NCBI GenBank assembly: GCA_017165825.1
Contig: CM029386.1
Location: 1,677,491-1,741,490 of the forward strand
Direction of reading: 5' to 3'
Origin: Hepsetus odoe
Lineage: Eukaryota > Chordata > Actinopteri > Characiformes > Hepsetidae
DNA: 64,000 bases
Made by a program: the position numbers and the translations under genes. Every line of letters begins with the position of its first letter. The stretch's first letter is position 1. This document shows, piece by piece, positions 19,615 to 30,350 of the stretch. Below the pieces are notes generated by a model, which saw only the letters and a program-made list of their open reading frames with translations, had not been told where the DNA came from and searched no databases.

Positions 19615-20618
19615 GGATGGAGATATTTCAGCTCTAGTGTTTACTACATCTCTGCTGAGAAGAAGAGCTGGAGTGAGAGCAGAAAGGACTGCAGACAAAG
19701 AGGAGCAGAGCTGGTGATCATAAACAGCAGAGAAGAACAGGTGAGAGAAAAAGAGTTTTATCCATCCTGTGGTTGCAGACACTTCTAAAATACTTCACGA
19801 CAGTAGTGAGGGAGAAAGTCCAGTGTGTTTCCCCTCCATTTAAATTGCTAAGCATTTAAATAAATGTGAATAAAATTAAATGCTCAAAAACAGCTTGATC
19901 ACATACATTAATTTTAAAATGTTTATAATCATAAAATAAACATATAAAATAAAATGTATATTGCTCCACTGTAGCTTAACTCATCATGCTGAAAAATTTA
20001 AATATAGAAATATATCCAGTAGGCCTGAATTGATTAGAGTATCTATAACACTTTTCAAGCCAGGAAACAAATTACTTTACTATAAAATTTTAATTGCAAA
20101 TGATTAATTTAATAATAATAATAAAAAAGTATTCCTTTAACAAGAAATAAACCATTAAATAAATTATACATATAATTCTCTTTAAGAATCTGATGTCTGG
20201 AGGGTCTGTAGAGACAGAAAGATCTGCTGGTGTTCAGATGTGTGTATTAATGTTGTTCCTCCACAATATCAGAAGTTCACTGCACAATCTTGGCAGCTGT
20301 GAAGCCTGGATCAACTGACGGACAGTGCTAAGAGGGAGTCTGGAATGGGTGGACGGTTCAGCACTGAACTCTGGGTGAGAGATCACTGAACTGAACTCCT
20401 GCTTTTGATCTCAGTCTGAAGATCATTCTGTGAATTAAAGATGACTTTCTGATTCTGTGTGTTTCAGGTTCTGGTGGGAGGGGGAACCGAATGATTATGA
20501 GAACAATGAAGACTGTGGTATAACTGGATACAGGGGAGCTAAATCTGCTACACTAACCTGGGCTGATTATCCCTGTAATCACCCTGTAGTTGGAATTTGT
20601 GAGAAAACTTATAACTGA
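19615..20618 (+). pseudogene. C-type lectin domain gene relic (CD209/CLEC-like)
   Basis: Three exon-like pieces. Exon 19615-19740 follows an 'aacag' acceptor and encodes 42 residues starting GWRYFSSSVYYISAEKKSW, with CRQRGAELVIINSREEQ at the end and a donor GTGAGA at 19741. A middle exon (about 20271-20371, donor GTGAGA) resembles the WIGLTD..WVDG segment but carries an in-frame TGA and indels. The last exon (about 20470-20618, after 'gtttcag') encodes the EPN sugar-binding motif (EPNDYENNEDC), WADYPCNHP and the final Cys, then a stop. Intact relatives are calcium-dependent sugar-binding immune receptors. The transmembrane exon was not found. The broken middle exon makes it a pseudogene, or a gene with an alternative middle exon hidden elsewhere. 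Confidence 0.8.
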
Positions 20619-20746
20619 AAGAGACCAGCCAAAATTCCTGTTTAAATTATGAATTAAATAAAAGTATTAGCTTCATATATTAAAATATCTGCTATTTTCT
20701 GCCTTTTAGATTCATTTTTCTTGTTAGAGGTGTGTGGAAGTCTGCA

Positions 20747-21490
20747 AGTTACTGGCATCTGTTGGACTCCAGCTCTTCTTCTTAGCAGAGATGTAGTACA
20801 AGCTGGAGCTGAAACATTTTATTAGGAAATGACATTATTAATTGTTGTTAATAATACTATGAATTATAATAAAACGGTGATGTATAATAAAACGGTGATG
20901 TTTAATTGAATATTCACATTTAAAATTTGGTGAGTTGGGGGTGAAGGGATACAGTTAAAATCTTTTTGCTATAAAAAACAATGAGTCAGATGTTGCACTT
21001 CATTATTGTCTGGGGGGAAAAAATCTGGTAAAATTCTGTGTTAATTGTTTAAAGTGAAAAAAGTGACAGTGTCTATTTTTCATTTCGGACAGCACAAAGT
21101 GAACCACAATGATATTCAGCCTCTGCTTTTCACTCCTAAACACTGCAGCAGGGGGTGAGCAATGATGGGGAATCATTGTTATAAAGAATTTACTCTTATT
21201 TACCCAAAAGTTAACTATGATGGCCATTAAATAAATAGCAATGAATTATAATATTGCAGTTGCAGTGTTTTAAGGGACAACCCGTAGAAACACCAGTTGT
21301 GCTCGCTCAGAACAGAGCGCTTGTAACGGTAGCGGGGTACCGGAGGGATGCCAGTTCGGAGCCAGGAGTTCAGAACAGAGGTTTATTATTCACAGTGACA
21401 AAACAAACAAGAAACTAGACTGCAAAAGTTCTAATCCAGATCCGAAAGCAAGGAACTGCAGTCTATAATCAGGATACTTCAGTAACACAA
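20747..21490. repeat. duplicated block, copy 1
   Basis: Matches 23398-24130 closely over about 740 bp. It begins with an antisense piece of a C-type lectin exon ('ctcttcttcttagcagag'), then AT-rich DNA, then degraded SINE-like text ('gcacaaagtgaaccacaatg'), then 'ggtagcggggtaccggagg'. The block flanks the minisatellite on its left. Confidence 0.88.
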
Positions 21491-21639
21491 GACAGAAATC
21501 CAGAACATTACACTTAGGCTTGACTCCATTTATGAAAATGCGCTTCTGTTCTGACTCATCGGGCTTAAATAGTCAGCTCCCAATGATGAACACCTGACTG
21601 CAGGGGCCTGTGTGCATGAATAGAACAGAGCGCCCGCTA

Positions 21640-22610
21640 GCGCACTCCTAAACACCTCCTGTGACATAAACACTTATACATGACAGAGAGCGCTCTCTAG
21701 CGTGCCCTAAACACAACACACATAACAGAGAGCGCCCTCTAGCGTGCCCAAAACACAACACACGTGACAGAGAGCGCCCTAGCGTGCCCAAACCTAACAC
21801 ATTGACAGAGAGCGCCAGCGTGCCCAAACCCTAACACACGTGACAGAGAGCGCCCTCTAGCGTGCCCAAAACACAACACACATAACAGAGAGCGCCCTCT
21901 AGCGTACCCTAAACACCTCCTATGACATAAACACCTTATACATGACAGAGAGCGCCCTCTAGCGTGCCCAAAACACAACACACATAACAGAGAGCGCCCT
22001 CTAGCGTGCCCAAAACACAACACACATAACAGAGAGCGCCCTCTAGCATACCCTAAACACCTCCTGTGACATAAACACCTTATACATGACAGAGAGCGCC
22101 TTCTAGCGTGCCCAACACACAACACACGTGATGGTGAGAGCGCCTAGCGTGCTCAAACCCACACACGTGACAGAGAGCGCCTAGCGTGCCCAAATCCAAC
22201 ACATCGCGACAGAGCGCCTCTGGGTAGCGTGCTCCAAAACACAACACACGTGCCAGAGAGCGCCTAGCGTGCCTCCAAACCCTAACACGTGACAGAGAGC
22301 GCCTCTAGCGTGCTCCAAAACACAACACGTGACAGAGAGCGCGTGCCCAAAACACAACACACGTGGGATGGTAGAGAGCGCCTAGCTGCCCAAACCCTAA
22401 CACACGTGACAGGAGAGCGCCTCTCTAGCGTGCCCAACCCCAACAACACACGTGACAGAGAGCCCCAGCATGCCCAAAACACAACACACGTGACAGAGCG
22501 CCTAGCGTACTAAACACAACACACGTGACAGAGAGCGCCCTCTAGCGTGCCCAACACCCCACGTGTGACAGCACTCACTACCTTGCCCAAAACAAACCTC
22601 ACCTGCAACA
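21640..22610 (+). repeat. minisatellite of GAGAGCGCCCTCTAGCG units
   Basis: Roughly 20 or more imperfect units of 30-45 bp. Each contains a version of 'gagagcgccctctagcgtgc' followed by 'ccaaaacacaacacacgtg'. Some units are shortened to 'gagagcgcctagcg'. Open frames inside it are translations of the repeat, not genes. Confidence 0.93.
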
Positions 22611-23397
22611 GAACCCCCGTTTTGGGAGACGAATTAATTCCTAATATTTTAATTCCTAATATTTTTCAGTAACTGTGTTTGCCTTTAGGAGCCCCTGATG
22701 GCATTGTACACATTGTCAGTGTTTCAAACGATCCTTAGAAATGTATCCAAAGTCCAGAGACTGAGACTGAGAAATCCTACTGAAATGATGCTCAGAATTT
22801 TAAATGTGTGGGAAAAGAGGCTCACTTGTGGAAATGCTGTAATTCAGTTCCTAAATAAGCATTTTGTCAATTTAAGTGGTCAGTTTTGCTTTGTAATATT
22901 GACTAATACTGTCTTGTTTCAAATAAAATATCCTTTGTTTTGAATATTCTGTATTTACTTTTACCCTCGATGGTCTGTGGACATGTTAAGGGTGTTTCCC
23001 AGCTTTCACACTATTTGCACTGAGACGGGATCCATCACCACCTGTGACTCTTGTTACGGTAAGCAAGAAATAATGAGTGAGTATCCCCAAAAGGAGGTTC
23101 CCCAGATTTTACTTGGCTTTGGCCCAGCAGAACTAAATTCTGGTTCCAATGTGTCTTCCTCGGTTCCCCTCATGTCCTTTCCACTGCTACCCTGAACATG
23201 CTTATGTCTCTGGTCCCATGTGTAAAGCTGTGTTGCAATGTTGTCTAGTGGAAAAAGGCAGTTGATTAAAAGCTGATTAAAATGTATTCAACATGTTTCT
23301 TTTGCAACATCTGTAAAGAAATACAGTCATGGAAGATGATGTCTCTTGTGGATAGTTTGATGTGTATTCTGCCCTCACTCAAGAGTTTGCTTTCTAA
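22611..23397. other. intergenic, nothing recognised
   Basis: Short open frames at 22698-22943 and 22977-23195 show no domain. The stretch separates the minisatellite from block copy 2. Confidence 0.5.
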
Positions 23398-24130
23398 GTT
23401 ACTGGCATCTGTTGGACTCCAGCTCTTCTTCTTAGCAGAGATGTAGTACAAGCTGGAGCTGAAACATTTTATTAGGAAATGACATTATTAATTGTTGTTA
23501 ATAATACTATGAATTATAATAAAACGGTGATGTTTAATTGAATATTCACATTTAAAATTTGGTGAGTTGGGGGTGAAGGGATACAGTTAAAATCTTTTTG
23601 CTATAAAAAACAATGAGTCAGATGTTGCATCATTATTGTCTGGGGGGAAAAAATCTGGTAAAATTCTGTGTTAATTGTTTAAAGTGAAAAAAGTGACAGT
23701 GTCTATTTTTCATTTCGGACAGCACAAAGTGAACCACAATGATATTCAGCCTCTGCTTTTCACTCCTAAACACTGTGCAGCAGGGGGAGCAATGATGGGG
23801 AATCATTGTTATAAAGAATTTACTCTTATTTACCCAAAAGTTAACTATGATGGCATAACAAATAGCAATGAATTATACGACGTACAGTGTTTTAAGGGAC
23901 AACCTGTAGAACACTAGTTGTAACGCTTTCTCAGAACAGAGCGCTTGTAACGGTAGCGGGGTACCGGAGGGATGCCAGTTCGGAGCCAGGAGTTCAGAAC
24001 AGAGGTTTATTATTCACAGTGACAAAACAAACAAGAAACCAGGACTGCAGTTCTAATCCAGATCCGAGTGCCAAGGAACTGCAGTCTATAATCAGGATAC
24101 CTAGTAACACAAGACAGAACCACCATTACA
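23398..24130. repeat. duplicated block, copy 2
   Basis: The counterpart of 20747-21490, with small indels (for example a 20-bp tandem repeat of 'taataaaacggtgatg' present in copy 1 is single here). It includes the same antisense lectin exon piece, whose minus-strand frame reads YYISAKKKSWS. Confidence 0.88.
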
Positions 24131-24174
24131 CTTAGGCTTGACCTACCTAATGAGCCGCGCGCATCTTTTATTTC

Positions 24175-24556
24175 TCTGGAGTTTTTAGTTCCTCTCCTCC
24201 GTAGTCGTCTGGCTTTAGCTTTTAGCCTTCAGTTTTATGGGGCAGTGGTGGCCTAGTGGTTAGGGAGTTGGTGCTGCATTGGAAGATTGTGGGTTTAATT
24301 CCCACCCCAGTGGGTTGCCCTGAGGTACCCTTGAGCAAGGTACTGTCCCTGTGACTGCCCCCAAGGCTTTCATTGGCTGTCCACTGCATGTATGGGTGAA
24401 ATGCAGAGGGTGAATTTCCCATTCGTGGGCTTATAAATAAAGTATTATTATTATTTTAGACCATGCTTACAACCTATGTCTCACAACTATGTAAAGCACC
24501 TTGGGGCAACTCTGTTGTGAAAGGCGCTATAAGAATAAATTGAATTGAATTGAATT
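24175..24556 (+). mobile_element. L2-type LINE 3' tail, split by a SINE
   Basis: 24175-24235 ('tttttagttcctctcctccg') and 24458-24556 ('gtaaagcaccttggggcaac', 'ggcgctataagaataaattg') match the 3' end of the L2 LINE at 55080-55258. The SINE at 24236-24440 sits between the two parts. Confidence 0.82.
24236..24440 (+). mobile_element. tRNA-headed SINE
   Basis: The head reads GGGGCAGTGGTGGCCTAGTG with B-box-like GGTTTAATTCCCACC. It is followed by the shared body 'ggttgccctgaggtaccctt' and a short TTA-rich 3' end. Same family head as 61116-61389. Inserted in an L2 tail. Confidence 0.85.
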
Positions 24557-24755
24557 TCAAAACATGATGCCTATGACAGGCAGGTTTTTTGTGTGTGTGT
24601 GTTCTGCACAATGGGATAGATACTTGAAAAATGGTCAAACTCTCTGGACTGATCAGGAAGCTAAAACTCACAGTTTGTGCTTGATTAGAGTGCATGTAGA
24701 TAAATGTCACAAGTTTATTTGTTTCTTTAGTGATTCAGGCCTAAGAATGGAGCAG

Positions 24756-25640
24756 CTATTGTAATTTATGGTGAGACTCTCCGGCCACTTCTTCCAGCTC
24801 CTCCGGGCGGATCCCAAGGCGTTCTAGGGCCAGCCGAGAGACATAGTCTCTCCAGCGTGTCCTGGCCTTCTCTCCCCGGGGTCTCTTTCCTGGTGGGCGT
24901 GCCCAGAACACCTCACCAGGGAGGCGTCCAGGGGGCATCCTAATCAGATGCCTGAGCCACCTCATCTGGCTTGATGCGGAGGAGCAGCTGCTCTACTTTG
25001 AGCCCCTCCCGGATGGCTGAGCTTCTCACCTCATTCAAGGGAGAGCCCAGACACCCTGCGGAGGAAACTTCATTTGGCCGCTGTATTCCCGATCTCGTTT
25101 CTTCGGTCACTACCCACAGCTCGTGACCATAGGTGAGGGTGGAACGTAGATCGACTGGTAAATTGAGAGCTTTGCCTTCTGGCTCAGCTCCTTCACCATG
25201 ACGGACCGATGCAGAGCCCGCATCACTGCAGAAGCTGCCCCGATCCGCCTGTCGACATCTCCCGCGCCCATCTTACTCCTCACTCGTGAACAAGACCCCA
25301 AGATACTTAAACCCTCCACTTGGGGCAAGGTCTCACTCCCAATCCTGAGAGGGCACTCCACCCTTTTCCGACTGAGGACCATGGCCCCAGATTTAGAGGT
25401 GCTGATTCTCAACCCAGCCGCTTCACACTCGGCTGCGAACCGATCCAGAGAGTGCTGAAGGTCACGGCATGATGAGGCCAACAGGACAACGTCATCTGCA
25501 AAAAGCAGAGACCCAGTCCTGAGCCCACCAAACCGACCTCAACGCCTCTGGCTGCGCCAGAAATCCTGTCCATAAAAATTATGAATAGTCCCCCCACCTC
25601 CCCCGGGACATAGTTAAAGCTTTGCCGGAGGTGGGAGTTG
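24756..25640 (-). mobile_element. non-LTR retrotransposon 3' ORF fragment, antisense
   Basis: On the minus strand the catalytic Phe-Ala-Asp-Asp-Val-Val-Leu-Leu-Ala-Ser box lies near 25485-25510. It is followed by 'SLDRFAAECEAAGLRIST', 'SGAMVLSRKRVECPLR', 'DRRIGAASAVMRALHRS' and the carboxy-terminal 'RMPPGRLPGEVFWARPPG' (24900-24960). Deletions and frameshifts separate the blocks. It is a dead 5'-truncated LINE copy; the exact clade is uncertain. Confidence 0.83.
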
Positions 25641-25914
25641 AAGAGGACTGCTTTAGTGTTTGATCTAAATATTAAATAGAAGAGCAGCAGGTTCTCACAT
25701 GGATGCAAATTTAATGTCCTATTACACAGATAAATTATTCAACTTTATTAAAATTAATTGAAAAATCTTGTAATAGTTTATTAAGTTTGAAAATTGATGA
25801 TTTTTGTTTAACACAATATTTCAGACCTAAAATGTTGGTACTCTAATCTTGAACTTAAAAAAATAATTCCTTTATAAAGGATGTAACTGTAATGAAAACA
25901 ACAATATACATGCA

Positions 25915-26440
25915 AAGGTGCAAAAGTTTTAGGCAGGTGTGAAAAAACGCTGTAAACAGAACGCTTTCAGAAATATAAATAATGATGGTTTATTTTGATC
26001 AATTTACAAAATGCAAAGCGAGCGAACAAAAGAAAAATCTAAATCAGATCAATATCTGGTGTTTCCACTCTTACCTTCAGAGCAGCATCAGTTCTTCTAG
26101 GAACACTCGCACACAGTCGGGATTCTGTAGGATTATAGTCGGTGTCTGATCAACCAGTTTTACCAAACAGTGTCATCAGTGTCACACGGAGGAGAAACAC
26201 AGTCATGTTTGAACGCACCGAACGTCGTAGTTCCTTCAGAAACCGTGTGCAAGTGTACCTAGAAGAACTGATGCTGTTTGAAGGCAAAGGTGGTCAGACC
26301 AAATATTGATCTGATTTAGATTCTCTTTTGTTCATTCACTGCATTTGCTGATTGATGAGAATAAAATGATCAACACTTCCATTTCTGAAAGCGTCTGTTT
26401 ACAGCATTTTTTCGCACCTGCCTAAAACTTTTACACAATA
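25915..26440. mobile_element. MITE with long terminal inverted repeats
   Basis: The left end reads 'caaaagttttaggcaggtgt' and the right end carries 'cacctgcctaaaactttt'. Inner pieces also mirror, such as 'ctaaatcagatcaatat' with 'atattgatctgatttag'. No ORF is present. The terminal sequence resembles fish mariner-type nonautonomous elements, but the family call is an inference. Related copies lie inside both arms of the large inverted repeat. Confidence 0.8.
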
Positions 26441-26766
26441 CATTTTGCATTATATATATATAGATGTATAATATCATTATTTAATCCATGGTTTTATGAT
26501 GATTATTGAAATTTTGTGTGGCAGAAAAGTGAGTGACCATGATCCTCAACAAGATCTTTTTATGATGCTTTGATTTAAACACCTTTGTCCTTCTAAATGT
26601 TATCTAACACTCTGACTAATGACAGGCCAGTTCATCTTAGTTTTGGAGAAAATTTCCCTGATTTATACCACAGTGATATACCACTGGATTGGTTTTCATT
26701 TAATCTGATCTAGAGCCTCCTGGATTCAGCAGAGAACCATCATCTCTGTACCATCATTTACCTGAT

Positions 26767-26845
26767 TTATACACACACACCTATACATACACAGACACAC
26801 ACCACACACAAATACACACACACACACACAAACACACACACACTT
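26767..26845 (+). repeat. CA microsatellite
   Basis: Interrupted CA repeat. Its mirror in the other arm is the GT run at 43424-43446, so it marks the outer edge of the large inverted repeat. Confidence 0.95.
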
Positions 26846-27162
26846 GCTATAACATAAGGAGTGCTGTAAAAAGTTTAATTGTAACAGTAACCGAAACAGA
26901 AAGTTTAGATTCATCAGAATTCGACTCCAGTGAATGAAATAAACACCAAATCTGCTCCACTGATCACTGTGAATCTCTGCTGTGTGTGTCTGTGTGCTGT
27001 TACTGATTTTATCAGGAGCTGGAAATCAGCTGGACTGACACGTTCCTATAAATGTAAAGTCAGAGTGAGAATCACTCCCTTACTGTAAGTGTGAGCCGTA
27101 ATGATCACTCTCTTACCGTTAGAATATTAATCCTGCTCTTCCATCTTTTTCTTTCCCTCTAG

Positions 27163-30100
27163 TTCTGGGAGGGCCCTGCTGACCCAGGATCAGTCCAGAT
27201 GGCATGTGAGCAGATTCAGACAGATCCTGTCTCCATCACCTGTGGACACACTTTCTGTAGACAGTGCATCAACAGCTACTGGAACAAGTCTGCTCAGACA
27301 GGAGACTTCGCCTGTCCTCGCTGCAGAACAAGGTCTGAAACACGTCCTGTTCCACATCCACACAAGGACATGTCCATGGAGCAGGGTTCTCAAGCACCAA
27401 TGGACAATGTCCTACACAGAGTCTCAGAAAGACACAAAGCCAGCATGAAGATCAGGTACGAGAGCTTATTTGAGGGAATCAGAACACAAGAGAATAAAAC
27501 ATTACTGAACAGGATTTACACTCAGCTGTACATCATGGAGGGAAGAGAGTGAAGGAGGAACGAACAGCATGAAGTTTTAAAGATGGAGAAAAACACTGAA
27601 CCAGCTACCAGGAAACTCCAATAACCGCTTCGGAGATCTTCAGACCTGTCCATGGGTAAAGTCCAGGAGAAAGAACAAATGGAGAATTGTAGCACGGAAG
27701 CTCAGAAGCCGCGGCTGACTAAAGGCATCGCTGGAATTGGGAAAACTGTCTCTGTGCAGAAGTTCATTCTGGACTGGGCTGAAGGAGAAGCCAATCAGGA
27801 TGTAGATCTGATGGTAGTGCTTCCGTTAAACCTGATTAAAGACGATCAGTACAGTCTTCATGGACTTCTGTGTGACTTCCATCCTGAGCTGAAGGTCCTG
27901 GATCCAGAGGTTTGCGGTTATGTGTAAATGTGTCTTCATTTTCGATGGTCTGGATGAAAGCAGAATTCCACTGAACTTTTCACAGAGTGACAGAGTGTCT
28001 GACGTAAACACAGTGTCTTCAGTGGAGGTGTTGATGACCAACCTCATCAGAGGAGAACTTCTTCCATCTGCTCATCTGATAACCTCCCACCAGCAGCTGC
28101 CAATCAGATCCCTCCTCGTACATCGACTTCGTGACTGAATCCAGGGATTCAATGACCTACAGAAGGGAGGTAGGAGCATTTCAGGAAGAGAATTTCAGAC
28201 CCAGACCAAGCCAACAGCATCATCTCCTACATAAAGACAGCAAGGAGCCCCACATCATGTGCCATTCCAGTCTTCTTGTTGGATCTCAGCCACGGTGCTT
28301 CAGCGAATCCTGACACAACACCAAACAGAAATTCCTAAAACTCTGACTGAAATGTACTCACACTTTCTGGGCACTGTGACAATCATGAGACAAGGAGAAG
28401 TATGAGGAAGGAAATGAGAGAGATCCAGAAGAGCTGCAGGAATCTAACAGAAAGGTGCTCCTGAAACTGGCTGAACTGGCCTTCAAACAGCTGATGAAGG
28501 GTAATGTGATGTTCTATGAAGAAGACCTGAAGGAGGTGGATTGATGTCACTGGAGGCCTCAGTGAATTGGTGCAGATTTGCACTGAGATCTTCAGAGAAG
28601 AATCTGTGGCTTACCGAGGAAGGTTCACTGCTTGTGCATCTGGTTTCAGGAGTTTTGGTCAGCTCTCTTTGTGTTTCACTGCTTTGTGAGCAAAAACAAT
28701 GGAGGAATTATGTTTTAACTTGAGAACTCATATTGGTCTGAGAGGGTTTACAGGTTACAGGTTTTAATCTTGGAACAGAAAGTGGTCTGCAGTGTTTCTA
28801 CCGAAAGATCCATGCAAAGCTAGAGGAGTTGTGAAAAAGCTCAGAGAGTGAGAACGGACATCTGGACCTATTTCTCCATTTTCTGCTGGGAATCTCACTG
28901 GAATCCAATCAGCAGCTCTTACGAGTCATCCTGACAGAAACAGTGAGGAGCTCAGAGAGCATCAAGAAAACAATCCAGAACATCAAACACAAAATACGAA
29001 CAGAGAGGATCTTCTGTTCAATCGATCTATCAACCTGTTCCTCTGTCTCAGTGAAATGAAGGACCAGTCTTTATCTAGTGAAGTTCAGGAATATCTCAAA
29101 TCACCAAAACACTCCAGAAAAAGAGACCTCTGCTGCAGAGTGTTCAGCGCTGGCCATATGTGGACTTGGAGCTCAGAGGAGGTGATGGAGGAGCTTGAAC
29201 TCTGAAGCAACCAGCAACACATCTTGAGGAGGGTTATTGGAGACTGACTTAGCCAGAGCAAACTGCAGAAGGCTGTGAGTTGTTCCACCAAAAGGGTTAG
29301 TTTTAATATTTGAAAGCTGATGTTGTTTTTACAGTCAAGATATTTATGGGTTTAAAGTGCATCTTCTGTTCTGCAGATCTGAACTCTGATTATAATTAGA
29401 GTTTAATATGTCTTGCGTATGACATGAAACATCAACAGATTTAAAACTAAGCCACTAAAACATCAAGATACCTAAGCATCAAGGCAAAATATATTTATCC
29501 AGTAAAATGCAATATTGTATATTTGTAAATGTAGTAAAAATAAGTGAAGGATCTATTCTAGATAAAACATCATTGCAGCAACTTTGCTGAAGATCATGTT
29601 AAAGCCTGTATTTCTGATTGATGTTTATGGAAAAGTAAAAAGATAAACGATCCGTTCCAGTGTAAAGATCTGGTCTGTGAAACATGGAGCCTGTGTCAGG
29701 GTTTGGATCTGTGCTGCGTCTGTATCAGGACTGCTCGCCATCATGAACTGAAGAATGAACTCTACTAGAATTCTGTAATTCTACAGAAAACAAGCAGAAC
29801 ATCTGCTGTGAATGAACAAAAGAGAAATCTAAGTCAAATCAATATTTGGTGTCACCACCCTTTGCCTTCAAAACAGCATCAATTTTTAGGCACACTTGCA
29901 CACAGTTTGAAGGAACCCGGCCGGGTCGGTCGCTCCAAAACATGACTGTGTTTCAATCCTCCGTGACGTTGATGATCATCAGTACCTGTTTGCAAACTGC
30001 TGATCATACACCGACTATAATCCTACAGAATCCCTGACTGTGTGCAAGTGCATTTAGAAGAATTGATTCTGCTTTCTTTGAAGGCTAAAGGTAATACCAC

Positions 30101-30350
30101 CAAATATTGATCTGATTTCTAGATTTTTTTGTTCGCTCACTTCAGCATTTTGTAAATTGGATAAAAACTTTACAGACTTGCTGATCATAAACTCAATACG
30201 AACCTCATAAACTTCTGTCTCTCCTGCTCTGAAATCACCAAACTCACCCCTAATAGTTCTGGACCTCAGTAACACTGACCTACAGGATTCAGGAGTGGAG
30301 CTGCTCTCTGCTGGACTGAAGAGTTCACACTGTAATCTGGAGACTCTCAG
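27163..30350 (+). pseudogene. NLR pseudogene (RING-FISNA-NACHT exon and LRR exon)
   Basis: The large exon is bounded by a 'ccctctag' acceptor at 27162 and a GTGAGT donor at 29275. It matches the minus-strand exon 40802-42967. A 4-base loss near 27197 removes the first RING cysteine pair. The RING remainder and FISNA read to a TGA near 27550. The Walker A block (GIAGIGKT) near 27725 and the FIFDGLDESR block near 27940 lie in different frames. Many further indels follow. A 175-bp LRR exon at 30176-30350 keeps an acceptor and a GTGAGG donor, but one extra base and stops break it. It is clearly a dead copy, convergent with the intact NLR. Confidence 0.9.
29806..30165. mobile_element. MITE copy in left arm
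   Basis: Same family as 25915-26440 ('gaacaaaagagaaatctaag', 'cttgcacacagtttgaagg', 'ccaccaaatattgatctg'), lacking the outermost ends. It lies between the NACHT and LRR exons, as does the copy in the right arm, so it predates the inverted duplication. Confidence 0.75.

Noticed and set aside
21739..22513. Cys-rich open frames on both strands (128, 74 and 66 codons)
   Set aside because: They are translations of the GAGAGCGCCCTCTAGCG minisatellite. The apparent protein repeats follow the DNA repeat.
21640..22610. Possible CRISPR-like array
   Set aside because: Units are contiguous and imperfect, without unique spacers of constant length, and the DNA is vertebrate.
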